A DNA stretch of 64,000 bases from Chloroflexota bacterium (GCA_021325095.1 JAJPHV010000088.1:62001-126000), one strand, 5' to 3'. Shown: positions 25,879-35,225, counted from the stretch's first letter. The notes: generated by a model from the sequence alone, not told the origin. Program-made: numbers and translations.

Positions 25879-27321
25879 TCAGTACGCTTTGGCGAAGTAG
25901 GCGCGTTCGGTGGCCGTCGTACCGCAGGCGATACATGGCCCTTCGCCCGGCGGCTGGTCGAGCGGGAAGCAGCGCGAGACGACCTGGTTTTCCTCTTTGA
26001 TCTTCGCCTCGCACTCGGCAGAGCCACAGAACCAGGTGTAGGCCCAACCGTCCTCCACAATTTGCTGGAATTTCGGGTAGTCGCCGGTGACCTCGTGGAT
26101 GTTCGCATCGCGGAATTCGGTAGCCTGTTGGAGCAAATTGGCCTGAATCTCGGCCAACAGATCGGCGATCCTGTGCACAACGCCCTCGCGGGAGACAAAC
26201 TGCTTGCCCGCCTTGCCCGGCACGTCACGGCGGGCGACGGCAACGGTGTTGTTCTGCACGTCCTTCGGCCCGACCTCCACCCGCACCGGCACGCCGCGCA
26301 TCTCCCAGTCGTTGAACTTGAAGCCCGGCGTCAGCCCATCGCGCGCATCCACATGAATGCGGAGGCCTGCCGCTTTCAACTCCTGCCGCAGGGCGTCCAC
26401 GACAGGCATGACCTTCGCTTTTTCATCGTCGTTTTTGAAGATCGGGACAAGCACCACCTGTATCGGCGCGATGCGCGGCGGCAGGCGCAGGCCCTGGTCG
26501 TCGCCGTGCACCATGATGATCGCGCCGATGATGCGCGTGCTCAGGCCCCAGGAAGTCGTCCAGCAGAATTGTAGTTCGTTGTTCTCGTCGGTGAACTTCA
26601 CCTCGAAGGCTCTGGCAAAGTTCTGCCCCAGGTTGTGGCTGGTGCCGCTTTGCAGCGCTTTCTTGTCACCCATCATGGCCTCGATGGTGTAGCTGCGCAG
26701 TGCCCCGGCGAATTTCTCCTGATTGCTCTTGCGGCCCTGGATGACCGGGATGGCCGCCTCGTTGATGGCGAAATCTGCATACACGCCGAGCATCCGCATC
26801 GTCTCTTCTTGCGCATCGTCGTGGGTGGCGTGGGCCGTGTGGCCCTCCTGCCAGAGAAATTCCATCGTGCGCAGGAACAGCCGCGTCCGCAGTTCCCAGC
26901 GCACCACGTTGGCCCACTGGTTGATGAGCAGCGGCAGATCGCGGTAGCTGTGAATCCAGTTGGCAAAGCTGTAGCCGATGATCGTCTCCGAGGTGGGCCG
27001 CACGATCAGGCGCTCCGTCAGTTCTTCGCCGCCGCCAATCGTCACGACGGCCAGTTCCGGGCTGAAGCCCTCGACGTGTTCCGCCTCCTTGCGCAGGAAA
27101 CTTTCCGGGATAAACAGCGGGAAATAGGCATTCTGATGGCCTGTGTCCTTGAACCGCCGATCCAGTTGATCGCGGATATTTTCCCAGAGCGCGTAGCCAT
27201 AGGGCTTGATAATCATGCAGCCGCGCACCGGCGCGTAATCGGCCAGGTCGGCCCGCTGCACAATATCGGTGTACCACTTGGAATAGTCCTCGTGGCGCGG
27301 GGTGATTCCTTGAGACGACAT
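25879..27321 (-). CDS. proS: Prolyl-tRNA synthetase, archaeal/eukaryotic type
   Basis: Charges tRNA-Pro with proline. The 480-residue product lacks the editing (INS) domain of the E. coli type and has the ProS type 3 layout: class II motif 1 near VRGCMIIKPYGYALWENI, motif 2 ELRTRLFLRTMEFLWQEGHT, motif 3 TTSWGLSTRIIGAIIMVHGD, then the anticodon-binding domain and a C-terminal zinc-binding-like tail (CGSAECEAKI, CIACG) ending in the usual Tyr (AKAY). The start ATG at 27319-27321 has AGGAGC upstream. Confidence 0.97.
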   Translation of the reverse strand: MSSQGITPRHEDYSKWYTDIVQRADLADYAPVRGCMIIKPYGYALWENIRDQLDRRFKDTGHQNAYFPLFIPESFLRKEAEHVEGFSPELAVVTIGGGEELTERLIVRPTSETIIGYSFANWIHSYRDLPLLINQWANVVRWELRTRLFLRTMEFLWQEGHTAHATHDDAQEETMRMLGVYADFAINEAAIPVIQGRKSNQEKFAGALRSYTIEAMMGDKKALQSGTSHNLGQNFARAFEVKFTDENNELQFCWTTSWGLSTRIIGAIIMVHGDDQGLRLPPRIAPIQVVLVPIFKNDDEKAKVMPVVDALRQELKAAGLRIHVDARDGLTPGFKFNDWEMRGVPVRVEVGPKDVQNNTVAVARRDVPGKAGKQFVSREGVVHRIADLLAEIQANLLQQATEFRDANIHEVTGDYPKFQQIVEDGWAYTWFCGSAECEAKIKEENQVVSRCFPLDQPPGEGPCIACGTTATERAYFAKAY

Positions 27322-27373
27322 GCAGGCTCCTTGAGGTGGATTCGAGGCTCGTTAGATACTAAACCGGAAACAG

Positions 27374-27802
27374 CTAACTCTGAACGGCGTAAGCCTTGTA
27401 GGCGGCTTTGTATGCCTCGGCAAACTCGTCGGCGTAGAAGCGCAGTAGCAGTTCGGCCAGTTGCAGCTCGGATTGCTCGCGGACGAAATCCTCGCGCGTA
27501 AGCTGATCCCACTCCTCCCACACCTGCCGAAAGCCGGGCCGGTCATAAAACGGCGCGAGCAAATCTTCCGTGACCTGCGCTTCGAGCAGGTGCATCGCTT
27601 CCAGGTCCAACTGGTCTTTAACGGCGCGATAGGCCGGAACAAAGACCTCGTGAGTCAGTGGGCCGAGCACAGTCAAATCGATACCAAGATCGTGGAAATA
27701 CTCGCGCAGGTCAGTTTCCGCCCACAAAGTATCAAGTACGGTACTGGCTGCTTTGCAAAAATAACACATTCCGCTCAGTCTCTTCGTATCGCCGCCGGAC
27801 AC
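27374..27802 (-). CDS. Hypothetical protein with N-terminal CxxC
   Basis: 142 residues, soluble, acidic and mostly helical; I do not recognise the family. A CYFCKAAS motif near residue 13 could bind metal or form a disulfide. The rest has regular Leu/Glu heptad-like stretches (LLEAQVTEDLL, LQLAELLLRFYADEFAEAYKAAYKAY). An internal ATG at residue 12 (27769) is another possible start. It lies 52 bases upstream of proS on the same strand and may be cotranscribed with it. Coding is supported by frame-wide GC bias and the lack of any other gene here. Confidence 0.6.
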   Translation of the reverse strand: MSGGDTKRLSGMCYFCKAASTVLDTLWAETDLREYFHDLGIDLTVLGPLTHEVFVPAYRAVKDQLDLEAMHLLEAQVTEDLLAPFYDRPGFRQVWEEWDQLTREDFVREQSELQLAELLLRFYADEFAEAYKAAYKAYAVQS

Positions 27803-27883
27803 GGGCTATTGTAGCGCGTTCGATGGCGATTTGCCGTTGAAGTGATAGAATTTCCCCGTCAAATCAGCAAAAACAGGGAGACG

Positions 27884-28498
27884 ATGAACAACCAGCATAC
27901 CAAAGTGATTGGCATTTATGGCAGCGCCAACACGCAGCCGGGCACGCCCGATTACCAGGATGCCTACGGCCTGGGCGCGGCGCTGGCGAAGGCGGGCTAT
28001 GCCGTCATGACCGGCGGGTACGGCGGCACAATGGGCGCGGTCAGTCATGGTGCTGCCGAAGCGGGCGGCCATGTGATCGGCGTGACAGTCGGGCTGTTCA
28101 AAGAGCGCGGGCTGACGCCAAATCCGTTCTTGCACGAGGAGGTGCATTTGCCGACTCTGGCCGAGCGCCTGAACTACCTGATCGTCAAGCCCGATGCCTA
28201 CGTGTTCTTGAAGGGTGGTGCCGGGACGCTTTCGGAAATGGCCCTGTCTTGGAGTCTGTTGCAGGTGCGGGAAGTGCCCGCCCGCCCGATGATCCTGGTC
28301 GGGCAAATGTGGCGGGAGTTTGTCGCATCGTTCGCCAGGGTCAGCACGATCAGCCAGAACGACGTGCGCCTGCTGACGCTCGTCGAACACGTCGGCGAAG
28401 TGATCCCGGCGATGGAAAGCTGGTGGGCCGATCCGCCCAACGTTCCATCGCGCCTGGGCGACGTGCAGATCATCCCGCCGCTGGGGGGCCGGGAATAA
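27884..28498 (+). CDS. LOG-family/TIGR00725-like Rossmann protein
   Basis: 204 residues from ATG 27884, with CAGGGAGA 5 bases upstream. The fold of cytokinin-activating LOG and molybdenum-cofactor-carrier-like proteins is seen in VIGIYGSANTQPG, GYAVMTGGYGGTMGAVSHGA and LKGGAGTLSEMALSW. LOG phosphoribohydrolases usually have PGGxGTxxE; here the Pro is Lys (KGGAGTLSE), while the catalytic Glu is kept. The Arg after the first Gly-rich loop is not obvious. Nucleotide binding is likely; the reaction is uncertain. Confidence 0.82.
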   Translation: MNNQHTKVIGIYGSANTQPGTPDYQDAYGLGAALAKAGYAVMTGGYGGTMGAVSHGAAEAGGHVIGVTVGLFKERGLTPNPFLHEEVHLPTLAERLNYLIVKPDAYVFLKGGAGTLSEMALSWSLLQVREVPARPMILVGQMWREFVASFARVSTISQNDVRLLTLVEHVGEVIPAMESWWADPPNVPSRLGDVQIIPPLGGRE

Positions 28499-28525
28499 AA
28501 AGCCGCCAGTGAGTTCACCGGCGGC
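28497..28525 (-). terminator. Intrinsic terminator for the SH3-protein gene
   Basis: GCCGCC (28502-28507) and GGCGGC (28520-28525), extended by GTG/CAC inside, form a strong stem. On the minus strand it is followed by TTTTTATT. It ends transcription from the gene at 28554-28913 and abuts the convergent LOG gene. Confidence 0.75.
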
Positions 28526-28553
28526 ACTCATGAGACTGTGCAATACCCTCTGG

Positions 28554-28913
28554 TTACGCGGGCTGAATCCAGTATTCGCCCTCGCCACTTTCGGCCAGCC
28601 ACCCGCTGATCTTGGCATCAGGCGTCGTGATCTGCCACCAGGTATAGCCGCTCATCTCCACCGGGCCGTTGACGATGTTGAACTGTGTGCCGTTGTAGAA
28701 CTGCGTCAGGTATTTGCCATCCAGCCCGGGCGTTTCGCGCACGCGCAGCGGATCGCCGGAGGTCGTGTAGGTGGTCATCGCCTTCATCCCGACGTGCATC
28801 CGCGAGGCCAGCGGCGGGTAGTACATGCCGCCACCGCACGCCTTCGCGGCCAGGGGCGTGCCCAGGATCATCAATAATGCCACACCGAGGATAATGATAC
28901 TTGACTTACGCAT
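28554..28913 (-). CDS. Exported SH3-like domain protein
   Basis: 119 residues from ATG 28911-28913 (MRKSSIIILGVALLMILGT), a signal peptide with a likely cleavage after AAKA. One bacterial SH3 domain (about 48-115) follows: DPLRVRETPGLDGKYLTQF, then GYTWWQI and SGWLAES, the usual pattern of SH3_3 domains that bind peptidoglycan or act as spacers. There is a single Cys after the signal (KACGGG), not a full lipobox. Stands alone, with its own terminator. Confidence 0.82.
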   Translation of the reverse strand: MRKSSIIILGVALLMILGTPLAAKACGGGMYYPPLASRMHVGMKAMTTYTTSGDPLRVRETPGLDGKYLTQFYNGTQFNIVNGPVEMSGYTWWQITTPDAKISGWLAESGEGEYWIQPA

Positions 28914-29099
28914 TGTCGTTTCCCTCACATCTGCTACAGCTTCAACATGACTCTCAGCTTACAGACATTTGCATTGGTGAACTTTTCGCCCCCTCTACGC
29001 CAGATCGACGCTCGCCCTCCGGCCCGCTCGACCACACCAGGCTTGCGACAGCATGAATGTGGGTTTAGGATCAGGCAGAAGGCTTAACCCGTACCACCG

Positions 29100-31112
29100 A
29101 TGAGAGATTTGCTCGAAAACCTTGTGGCTGCACAGCGCGCGCTGGAAACTGCCCAGACGCGCGAAGCGACGGCACAGGCCCTGACCGCTGTTCTATGCAG
29201 TCTGCTCAAGGACGCAGCTGTTCAGGTTGTTCTGGACAAAGAGGCGATGGCGGCACCTCCCGACTGTGTGGAGGCCGCCGTCGAGTCGGCCATGCCCATC
29301 TTCGAGGACGATCCGCGCCGTTTTGTGGTTCCGCTGATGGACGAAGAGGGCGTCCAGGGGGCGGTGTGCATCCAGACAGCGCAGCCGCCTGGCCCTGCCG
29401 AGATCGCGGCGACGCTGGCCTACGCGCGCATTGCTGCCGACACGCTGAAGCGCCTGTCGTGGCGGGCCACACCGCACGTCTTCCAACAACTGGTGGAGAA
29501 CGCTAACGTCGCTATTGACGTGGCCGACCTGGACGGCGTGATCACCTACGCCAACCGGGCGGCGGCCCGCCTGTACGGTTACGAGTCGCCCGACGACCTG
29601 ATCGGGCGCACCATCAGCGAACGCTATCACGACGATTCGGAACGGCTGGTGGCTGACGAGTTGATCCGCCGTGCCCAGACCCCGGAGGGCTGGATTGGCG
29701 AAGTGACTCACAAACATCAGAACGGTTCGCCCATCCCCGTCAAGATCGCCGTGTTCGGCTTACGGGATTTGCACAGCAAGCTGGCGAGTTATGGCGCGAT
29801 CATCCAGGACATGAGCGAAACGCAGCACCTGCTCACCTCGCTCAAGGAACATGTCTGGCGGCGCGAGGCGCTGAATTTTATCGGCACGCTGCTCTCGTCT
29901 TCGCTGGATCGCAACCACATTCTGCGGGTTGCCGCGCGCCAGATCGTCGAGCTGCTGGACGTGGATCATTGCAGCATTGCCGTCATCAACGAAACGGGCG
30001 AAGTGGCTGACCTGGTGGCAGAGTATCCCGTAACTGACCTGCAGGGCGCCAAGATCGACTTGCGCGGCAACCCCGTTTACGAAGCACATCGCGTCAGCGA
30101 GTTCTTTATCTCGCTGGACGTGGCGAACGACGAACGCCTGAGCAAAATGCACGATACGCTGCGCGCGCTCGACATCCAATCCATGCTGGTGGTGCGGCTG
30201 GAGGTCAAGGGCAAACTGATCGGCTCCATCGGCCTGGATTCAATCGGGCGCAAGCGCGTATTCAGCCGTGAGGACATTGAAGCCTGCCGCGCACTGGCGA
30301 ATCAGATCGGGCTGGCAATCGAAAACGCCGATCTGTACACGCAGGCGGTGGCGGCCAACCGGCTCAAGAGCCAGTTTCTGGCGACGATGAGCCACGAACT
30401 GCGCACGCCGCTCAATGCCATCCTGGGCTACACGGAGATGGTCTTGAGCGGCACCTATGGCCCGCTGACGGATCGGGTGCGAGATCGCCTGAACCGGGTC
30501 TACCGCAACGGACAGCAGTTGCTTGAAATGATCAACGACGTGCTTGACCTGTCCAAGATTGAAGCCGGGGAAATGCGGCTGTCGCTTGAACCGCTCGAAC
30601 TCGCGCCGCTGATCCTGAGCGCTGTTGGCAGCGTCGCGCCGCAGGTCGAGAGCAAGCATTTGCACCTGGCGGTGGAGATACCCGCCAACATGCCGTGCGC
30701 CATTGCCGATAGCGGACGCCTGCGGCAGATGGTGATCAACCTGTTGAGCAACGCCGTCAAGTTTACCCGCGAAGGCACGATTACAGTGCGCTTGCAGCAC
30801 CTCTCGGTCACAGAAGGAATTATCCTGGAACATCCGGTGCTGCCCGGCGGGGAATGGGTCACAATCAGCGTGGAAGATACGGGCATCGGCATCGCGCCGG
30901 AGAACTTTGACATCATTTTTGACGCCTTCCGGCAGGTGGATGGTTCCACAGCACGCGAGTTCGGTGGAACCGGTCTGGGGCTTGCCATTACCCGGCAACT
31001 GGCCGAAATGCAGGGTGGCAAGCTGTGGGTGCAAAGCGAGCTTGGGCGCGGATCGGTCTTTACTCTGGCCCTGCCCGCTGCGTCCGTCGCGGCAGTGGAG
31101 GGAAAGGCATAG
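29100..31112 (+). CDS. Sensor histidine kinase with PAS and GAF domains
   Basis: 670 residues, no membrane segment, so a cytoplasmic sensor. Order: N-terminal GAF-like region (about 1-115), PAS (about 123-240, NANVAIDVADLDGVITYANR), GAF (about 255-415), HisKA with the phospho-acceptor His in LATMSHELRTPLNAILGYTE (about 432), and HATPase_c with N-box NLLSNAVKFT, G1 VEDTGIGIAP and G2 GGTGLGLAI. All catalytic boxes are intact. No response regulator is adjacent; the single-domain regulators at 10.7 and 54.0 kb are possible partners. The signal sensed is unknown. Confidence 0.94.
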   Translation: MRDLLENLVAAQRALETAQTREATAQALTAVLCSLLKDAAVQVVLDKEAMAAPPDCVEAAVESAMPIFEDDPRRFVVPLMDEEGVQGAVCIQTAQPPGPAEIAATLAYARIAADTLKRLSWRATPHVFQQLVENANVAIDVADLDGVITYANRAAARLYGYESPDDLIGRTISERYHDDSERLVADELIRRAQTPEGWIGEVTHKHQNGSPIPVKIAVFGLRDLHSKLASYGAIIQDMSETQHLLTSLKEHVWRREALNFIGTLLSSSLDRNHILRVAARQIVELLDVDHCSIAVINETGEVADLVAEYPVTDLQGAKIDLRGNPVYEAHRVSEFFISLDVANDERLSKMHDTLRALDIQSMLVVRLEVKGKLIGSIGLDSIGRKRVFSREDIEACRALANQIGLAIENADLYTQAVAANRLKSQFLATMSHELRTPLNAILGYTEMVLSGTYGPLTDRVRDRLNRVYRNGQQLLEMINDVLDLSKIEAGEMRLSLEPLELAPLILSAVGSVAPQVESKHLHLAVEIPANMPCAIADSGRLRQMVINLLSNAVKFTREGTITVRLQHLSVTEGIILEHPVLPGGEWVTISVEDTGIGIAPENFDIIFDAFRQVDGSTAREFGGTGLGLAITRQLAEMQGGKLWVQSELGRGSVFTLALPAASVAAVEGKA

Positions 31113-31275
31113 GGAAAGGCATCAGGCGCTGGCGCGAGCCTGGTACCGAACGAACTAACAGTAGAACGAACTGGCAGCAAAATGAGGCCTTGCTCTTTCT
31201 TGGCATGAATAGAAGGCGGGGATTGTGGTACACTAACCAAATAACGTTGAACTTATGCAGTGATCAAGGTGTTCC

Positions 31276-32331
31276 ATGCGTACTGTGGAGTGGAGCAATG
31301 GGCGCGTCCGCATGATCGATCAGCGGCGGCTGCCCTGGGAGCTAACTTACCTGGAGTTTGAGGATTATCGGGAAGTCGCGCAGGCCATCACCGATATGGT
31401 CGTGCGCGGCGCGCCAGCCATCGGCGCCACAGCCGCTTTCGGCATGGCGCTGGCCGCGCAGCAGGCTCCGGCGCTGGACATGGGCAGTGTAATCGAGTTC
31501 CTGGAAGTCGCCGCGCTGATCATGAAGAAAGCGCGCCCCACCGCTGTGAACCTGGCCTGGGCTGTGGACCGCATGATGCGTGTCGCGCACGACGACGTGT
31601 ACAGCGACGCCAACGAGATTCGGCGGGCTATGCTTGACGAAGCACAGCGCATTGCCGACGAGGACGTGTTGATCAACCAGACGATGGGCAGGCACGGCGC
31701 AGCGCTCATCAAGGATGGCGACACTGTGCTGCATCATTGCAACACGGGCGCGCTGGCAACCGTCGATTACGGTACGGCGCTTGGCGTCATCCGCGCCGCC
31801 TTTGAGCAGGGCAAGAAATTCCATGTGCTGCTGGACGAAACCCGGCCCCGAATGCAGGGTGGGCGACTGTCGGCCTGGGAACTGCACCGTCTCGGCCAGC
31901 CCTTCGAGGTCATTCCGGACTCTGCCGCCGGTTACTACATGCGGCGCGGCGAGGTGAACCTCGTCCTGGTCGGCGCAGACCGGATCGCCGCCAATGGGGA
32001 TACGGTCAACAAGATCGGAACGTACATGCTGTCGGTGCTTGCCAAAGAGAATAAAGTACCCTTTTACACGGTTGCTCCGACCAGCACCATCGATCTGAAT
32101 ACGCCGAGCGGCGACCAGATACCGATTGAGGATCGGCCCGCCGATGAGGTGCGCACGCCCTACGGCAATCCGCTCATCCCGGAAGAATACCCGGTGCGCA
32201 ATCCCGCCTTCGACATCACCCCGCAGCGCTACCTGGCAGGTATCGTGACGGAAGCGGGCATTATCCATCCGCCATTCCGCGAAAACCTGACGAAGGCAGT
32301 GGCGATGGCGAAAGCGGCCTTAAAGGTTTGA
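31276..32331 (+). CDS. mtnA: S-methyl-5-thioribose-1-phosphate isomerase
   Basis: Methionine salvage enzyme converting 5-methylthioribose-1-phosphate to the ribulose form. The 351-residue product shows MVVRGAPAIGATAAFGMAL, the catalytic Cys in HHCNTGALATVDYGTA and the catalytic Asp in VGADRIAANGDTVNKIGTY. The length is typical. No other mtn genes are nearby. A strong terminator follows the stop. An eIF-2B-type paralogue is excluded by the conserved Cys and Asp. Confidence 0.97.
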   Translation: MRTVEWSNGRVRMIDQRRLPWELTYLEFEDYREVAQAITDMVVRGAPAIGATAAFGMALAAQQAPALDMGSVIEFLEVAALIMKKARPTAVNLAWAVDRMMRVAHDDVYSDANEIRRAMLDEAQRIADEDVLINQTMGRHGAALIKDGDTVLHHCNTGALATVDYGTALGVIRAAFEQGKKFHVLLDETRPRMQGGRLSAWELHRLGQPFEVIPDSAAGYYMRRGEVNLVLVGADRIAANGDTVNKIGTYMLSVLAKENKVPFYTVAPTSTIDLNTPSGDQIPIEDRPADEVRTPYGNPLIPEEYPVRNPAFDITPQRYLAGIVTEAGIIHPPFRENLTKAVAMAKAALKV

Positions 32332-32356
32332 AATTCAACCTGAAGCAACCGTGTGA

Positions 32357-32391
32357 CCCCGGATGCACCACACTCATCCGGGGTTTATTTT
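32357..32391 (+). terminator. Intrinsic terminator after mtnA
   Basis: CCCCGGATG (32357-32365) and CATCCGGGG (32375-32383) form a perfect 9-pair stem with a 9-base loop, followed by TTTATTTT. Confidence 0.85.
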
Positions 32392-32419
32392 CGCTCTCGC
32401 TTCTGTGGGAGGCGGCTGT

Positions 32420-32797
32420 CTAGCGCGGGCGGCTCAGGATCAACCAGATGAAGCGCCCCACCAGCCAGGCCAGCACCGCGTAGAAGATCATGGCGGCAAT
32501 CGTCGTCAGTTCAAGCACACTGCGCGTACCGAGGGCCGGGTTGCTGAACAACGTGGCAAAGAGCGTGAGAAACGGCCGGGACAGGCCGAGGATAAGGCTG
32601 GCAATGGGGTTATTGTCATTCGCGCCCAACAATTGAAGGACGACACGCGCGGCCAGCAGCAATTCCAGGATGCCAAACAGGTAATAGATGATGCGGATAA
32701 AGCGCGCCACCGCAGCGTTCTGGTTGGCCGCCTCAATCGCCCGCTTCTGTTCCTCGACACTCAGATGCGTACTGCGCTGATAATCATAGTCCGTCAT
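32420..32797 (-). CDS. YggT-family membrane protein
   Basis: 125 residues from ATG 32795-32797, with GGAGG about 6 bases upstream; a TTG four codons earlier is less likely. Hydrophobic segments at about 33-55 (IIYYLFGILELLLAARVVLQLL), shortened as FGILELLLAARVVLQLL, and about 95-120 fit YggT proteins. The loop between them has NPIASLILGLSRPFLTLF, close to the family's proline-containing motif. YggT proteins are linked to osmotic tolerance and cell division in other bacteria; the exact role is not known. The 11-bp direct repeats at 32992 lie upstream. Confidence 0.8.
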   Translation of the reverse strand: MTDYDYQRSTHLSVEEQKRAIEAANQNAAVARFIRIIYYLFGILELLLAARVVLQLLGANDNNPIASLILGLSRPFLTLFATLFSNPALGTRSVLELTTIAAMIFYAVLAWLVGRFIWLILSRPR

Positions 32798-33112
32798 TTC
32801 AGCCTCCAACTGGCTCGAAATCGTCTTGACTGCGCATAGTGGTCACGCACATGATCAGCTTATGGGGCCGACCACGCCGCCATCCCTCCCTTAGTAGAAA
32901 CGACCATCCTGAAATGAGCATTAATGGGGGGAGAACTACGCATAAGACTGCTGCCAGGCATGGGGCAACATCTTCTCACAAGATCAATTCAAAATGTGAC
33001 CGAAATGTGAAGAAATCGATGCAAATAATCCCAGGCCAGACGAAACTGGCTCAAGTGGCGACGGTCAGCACGATCAACCTCGGTGTGTAAGCCTTGCTGG
33101 CCGCGATTCGTG
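32798..33112. other. Intergenic region upstream of yggT-like gene
   Basis: 315 bases of lower GC content without a convincing gene. It holds the direct repeat described at 32992-33010. I found no clear terminator for rimO and no recognisable riboswitch. Confidence 0.5.
32992..33010. promoter_or_regulatory. 11-bp-periodic direct repeat, possible regulator site
   Basis: AAATGTGA at 32992-32999 and AAATGTGA at 33003-33010, separated by CCG: identical 8-mers repeating every 11 bases. This spacing is typical of OmpR/PhoB-family dimer sites. It is about 195 bases upstream of the yggT-like start, in an AT-richer stretch. Confidence 0.4.
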
Positions 33113-34501
33113 TCACATACTCCGGATAGTGTTCGCGCTGATCGGCAGGCCAAGCGAGATGTCCGCTGTCGCCGTCAGATCGTAGCTCATCGCGCCCGTC
33201 ACGCGCACCGGCACGATCTCCCCGATGGGCGGCTCGCCGTCGATCAGCACGTAACCGTCGATTTCCGGCGCGTCGCGGTAGCTGCGGGCAATGGTCAGGC
33301 CGTTGTCGTGCCCTTCGACCAGCACGTTCAGCGTCTTGCCGACCAGGGCCTGGTTGCGCGCCAGGCTGATCGACTGCTGCAACTCCATCAGCGCATCGCG
33401 CCGGGCGTTCTTTACGTCTTCGGGCACATGGTTGGGCTGCTCGGCGGACGGCGTATGCTCCTCGAAACTGTAGGTGAACGTGCCCACGCGGTCAAACTGC
33501 ATAGCGCGGACAAAGGCCAGCAGTTCCTCGAATTCCTGGTCGGTTTCGCCTGGGTAGCCCACAATAAACGTGGTGCGGAGCGCCAGGTCGGGCATGGCGG
33601 CACGCATCTTCTCGATGGTCCTGTAGCACCACTCGATGTTGGCCGGGCGTCGCATCCGCAGCAGCGTACTGCGGCTGCCGTGCTGCAAGGGCATGTCCAG
33701 ATAATGCAGGATTTGGGGGCGCGTTGCCATCGTCTCGATCAGGCGATCCGTGACGTAGCCGGGGTAGGCATACATGATACGAATCCAGGGGATGCCGGGG
33801 ACTTCGCTGGTCAGTCTGTCCAACAGGTGTGCCAGGCCGTCCTTCATGCCCAGGTCGTGCCCGTAGTCCGTTGTGTCCTGGGCGATCAGAATCATCTCCT
33901 GCACACCTGCCTCTTCCAGCAGCCGTGCCTCGGCCACAATCGACTCAACCGGACGGCTGACGGCAGTACCTTTGATGAGCGGGATGGCGCAAAAGGCGCA
34001 GGGGCGGCGGCAGCCATCGGCGATCTTGACGTAGGCGCTGACTCCCTGGATCGAGACGCGCCGCGCGCCGTGCTCGTCGGCGCCGACGGTGACAGCTTCG
34101 GTGGGCAGGTGGTAAAGCGGTTCGGGGTGTTTGCGGGCACGCAGCCGCTGCACCAGATCGACAATATCCATCCAGCGGCGTGTGCCGATGACGCCATCGA
34201 TGCCCGGCACTTTCTGCACCAGTTCGCCGCCATAACGTTGTGACATACAGCCCGCCGCGATCAGAAGTTGATCGCGTTTCTTGTGGGCGGCCAGTTCGCG
34301 CAGCGCATTCAGGCTCTCTTCTTTGGCGGCGTTGATGAACCCACAGGTATTGACGATCAACACTTCGGCGCGACGAGCCTCGTCTACGCCCTGTAAGCCC
34401 GCGCCGTTCAACAACTGGGCCATGCTCTCCGAATCAACGGTGTTCTTGGAGCAGCCCAGGCTCAAGATATAGTAGTTACCAGACCGCAGTTTCCGGCTCA
34501 T
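33113..34501 (-). CDS. rimO: Ribosomal protein S12 methylthiotransferase
   Basis: Radical-SAM enzyme that adds a methylthio group to an Asp of ribosomal protein S12. The 462-residue product has the N-terminal UPF0004 cysteines (SLGCSKNTVDSE, NTCGF, AAGCMSQRY), the radical-SAM cluster motif GCRRPCAFCAIP, MPLQHGS and a C-terminal TRAM domain. LGCSKNxVDSE marks RimO rather than MiaB. The ATG at 34499-34501 has AAGGG 6 bases upstream. Confidence 0.95.
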   Translation of the reverse strand: MSRKLRSGNYYILSLGCSKNTVDSESMAQLLNGAGLQGVDEARRAEVLIVNTCGFINAAKEESLNALRELAAHKKRDQLLIAAGCMSQRYGGELVQKVPGIDGVIGTRRWMDIVDLVQRLRARKHPEPLYHLPTEAVTVGADEHGARRVSIQGVSAYVKIADGCRRPCAFCAIPLIKGTAVSRPVESIVAEARLLEEAGVQEMILIAQDTTDYGHDLGMKDGLAHLLDRLTSEVPGIPWIRIMYAYPGYVTDRLIETMATRPQILHYLDMPLQHGSRSTLLRMRRPANIEWCYRTIEKMRAAMPDLALRTTFIVGYPGETDQEFEELLAFVRAMQFDRVGTFTYSFEEHTPSAEQPNHVPEDVKNARRDALMELQQSISLARNQALVGKTLNVLVEGHDNGLTIARSYRDAPEIDGYVLIDGEPPIGEIVPVRVTGAMSYDLTATADISLGLPISANTIRSM

Positions 34502-34672
34502 GCTCAACCCTTATTGCTTGGCGAATGGGCAATTCTGCACGAGAAATCGCTGTTTGCCAAGTGGAAATTGAAGAAGGTGAGCGCGGAATGCAATGCCAGT
34601 GCCGCGCCCACCTTTGGGCTGCGGCGCTGGCAACTGATGGGGGAATGCTGGTGGTAGGTTGCTATGCCCTCA

Positions 34673-34993
34673 TTATTTTGCGAGAAAAACAACGTCGGCT
34701 TGCGCCGAACGTTGAACAACTTCGTTCGCCTTGAGGGTCTGCTTGCGGAAATAGGCGGCACCCGTCGCGGCAGCAACGGCGAACAGGATGCCGATTGACA
34801 GACTGCTCACCAACGCTTGAATGAGGCCATCCCCAACAAAGATCGCGTAGATGAAAATGCACAGTGCGTTGATGACACTTCCGGCAGCCGCAGCAGTCGG
34901 CGCGCCCATGCGCCCGCCCCGAACAGTCAGATAGATGCTGATCAGAGATAGCGAGAAGAGGACAAGGTACAGATTCGCGGCTTCCTTAAACAC
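34673..34993 (-). CDS. Small membrane protein, unknown
   Basis: 106 residues from a GTG start (34991-34993) with AGGAGG 6 bases upstream. Three hydrophobic segments: about 8-24 (LYLVLFSLSLISIYLTV), 33-53 and 58-82, then a basic cytoplasmic tail. A Gly/Ala-rich turn lies between the first two. I do not recognise the family. It could be a small transporter subunit or a membrane stress protein, but nothing in the sequence decides this. Confidence 0.65.
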   Translation of the reverse strand: MFKEAANLYLVLFSLSLISIYLTVRGGRMGAPTAAAAGSVINALCIFIYAIFVGDGLIQALVSSLSIGILFAVAAATGAAYFRKQTLKANEVVQRSAQADVVFLAK

Positions 34994-35149
34994 AGCAACC
35001 TCCTGGAGACTGCATTAGCATCACGTGGTTCTGCTTAGATACCGAGGAGGACGCAACAAGGTTACGTACAGCCTTGCCTTATTGGGCTGCTTACAAAAGC
35101 TGCTGCATTCAAACAGCGCGACCATAAGTTTCTTTCCATTGCGGAGGAC

Positions 35150-35181
35150 TAAAACAGGGTAGAGCAAAGGCCCCACCCTGT
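35150..35181 (-). terminator. Intrinsic terminator
   Basis: On the minus strand ACAGGGT and ACCCTGT form a 7-pair stem around a 14-base loop, followed by TTTAG. It lies 45 bases after the gene at 35226-36125. Confidence 0.6.
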
Positions 35182-35225
35182 CAATGAACATTTCAGATCG
35201 GTTGGCCTACTTCCAGGCTGGCCGC

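Noticed and set aside
32798..33112. Riboswitch or small gene in the gap upstream of yggT
   Set aside because: No known aptamer core was found, and the 83-codon plus-strand frame lacks a ribosome site and motif.
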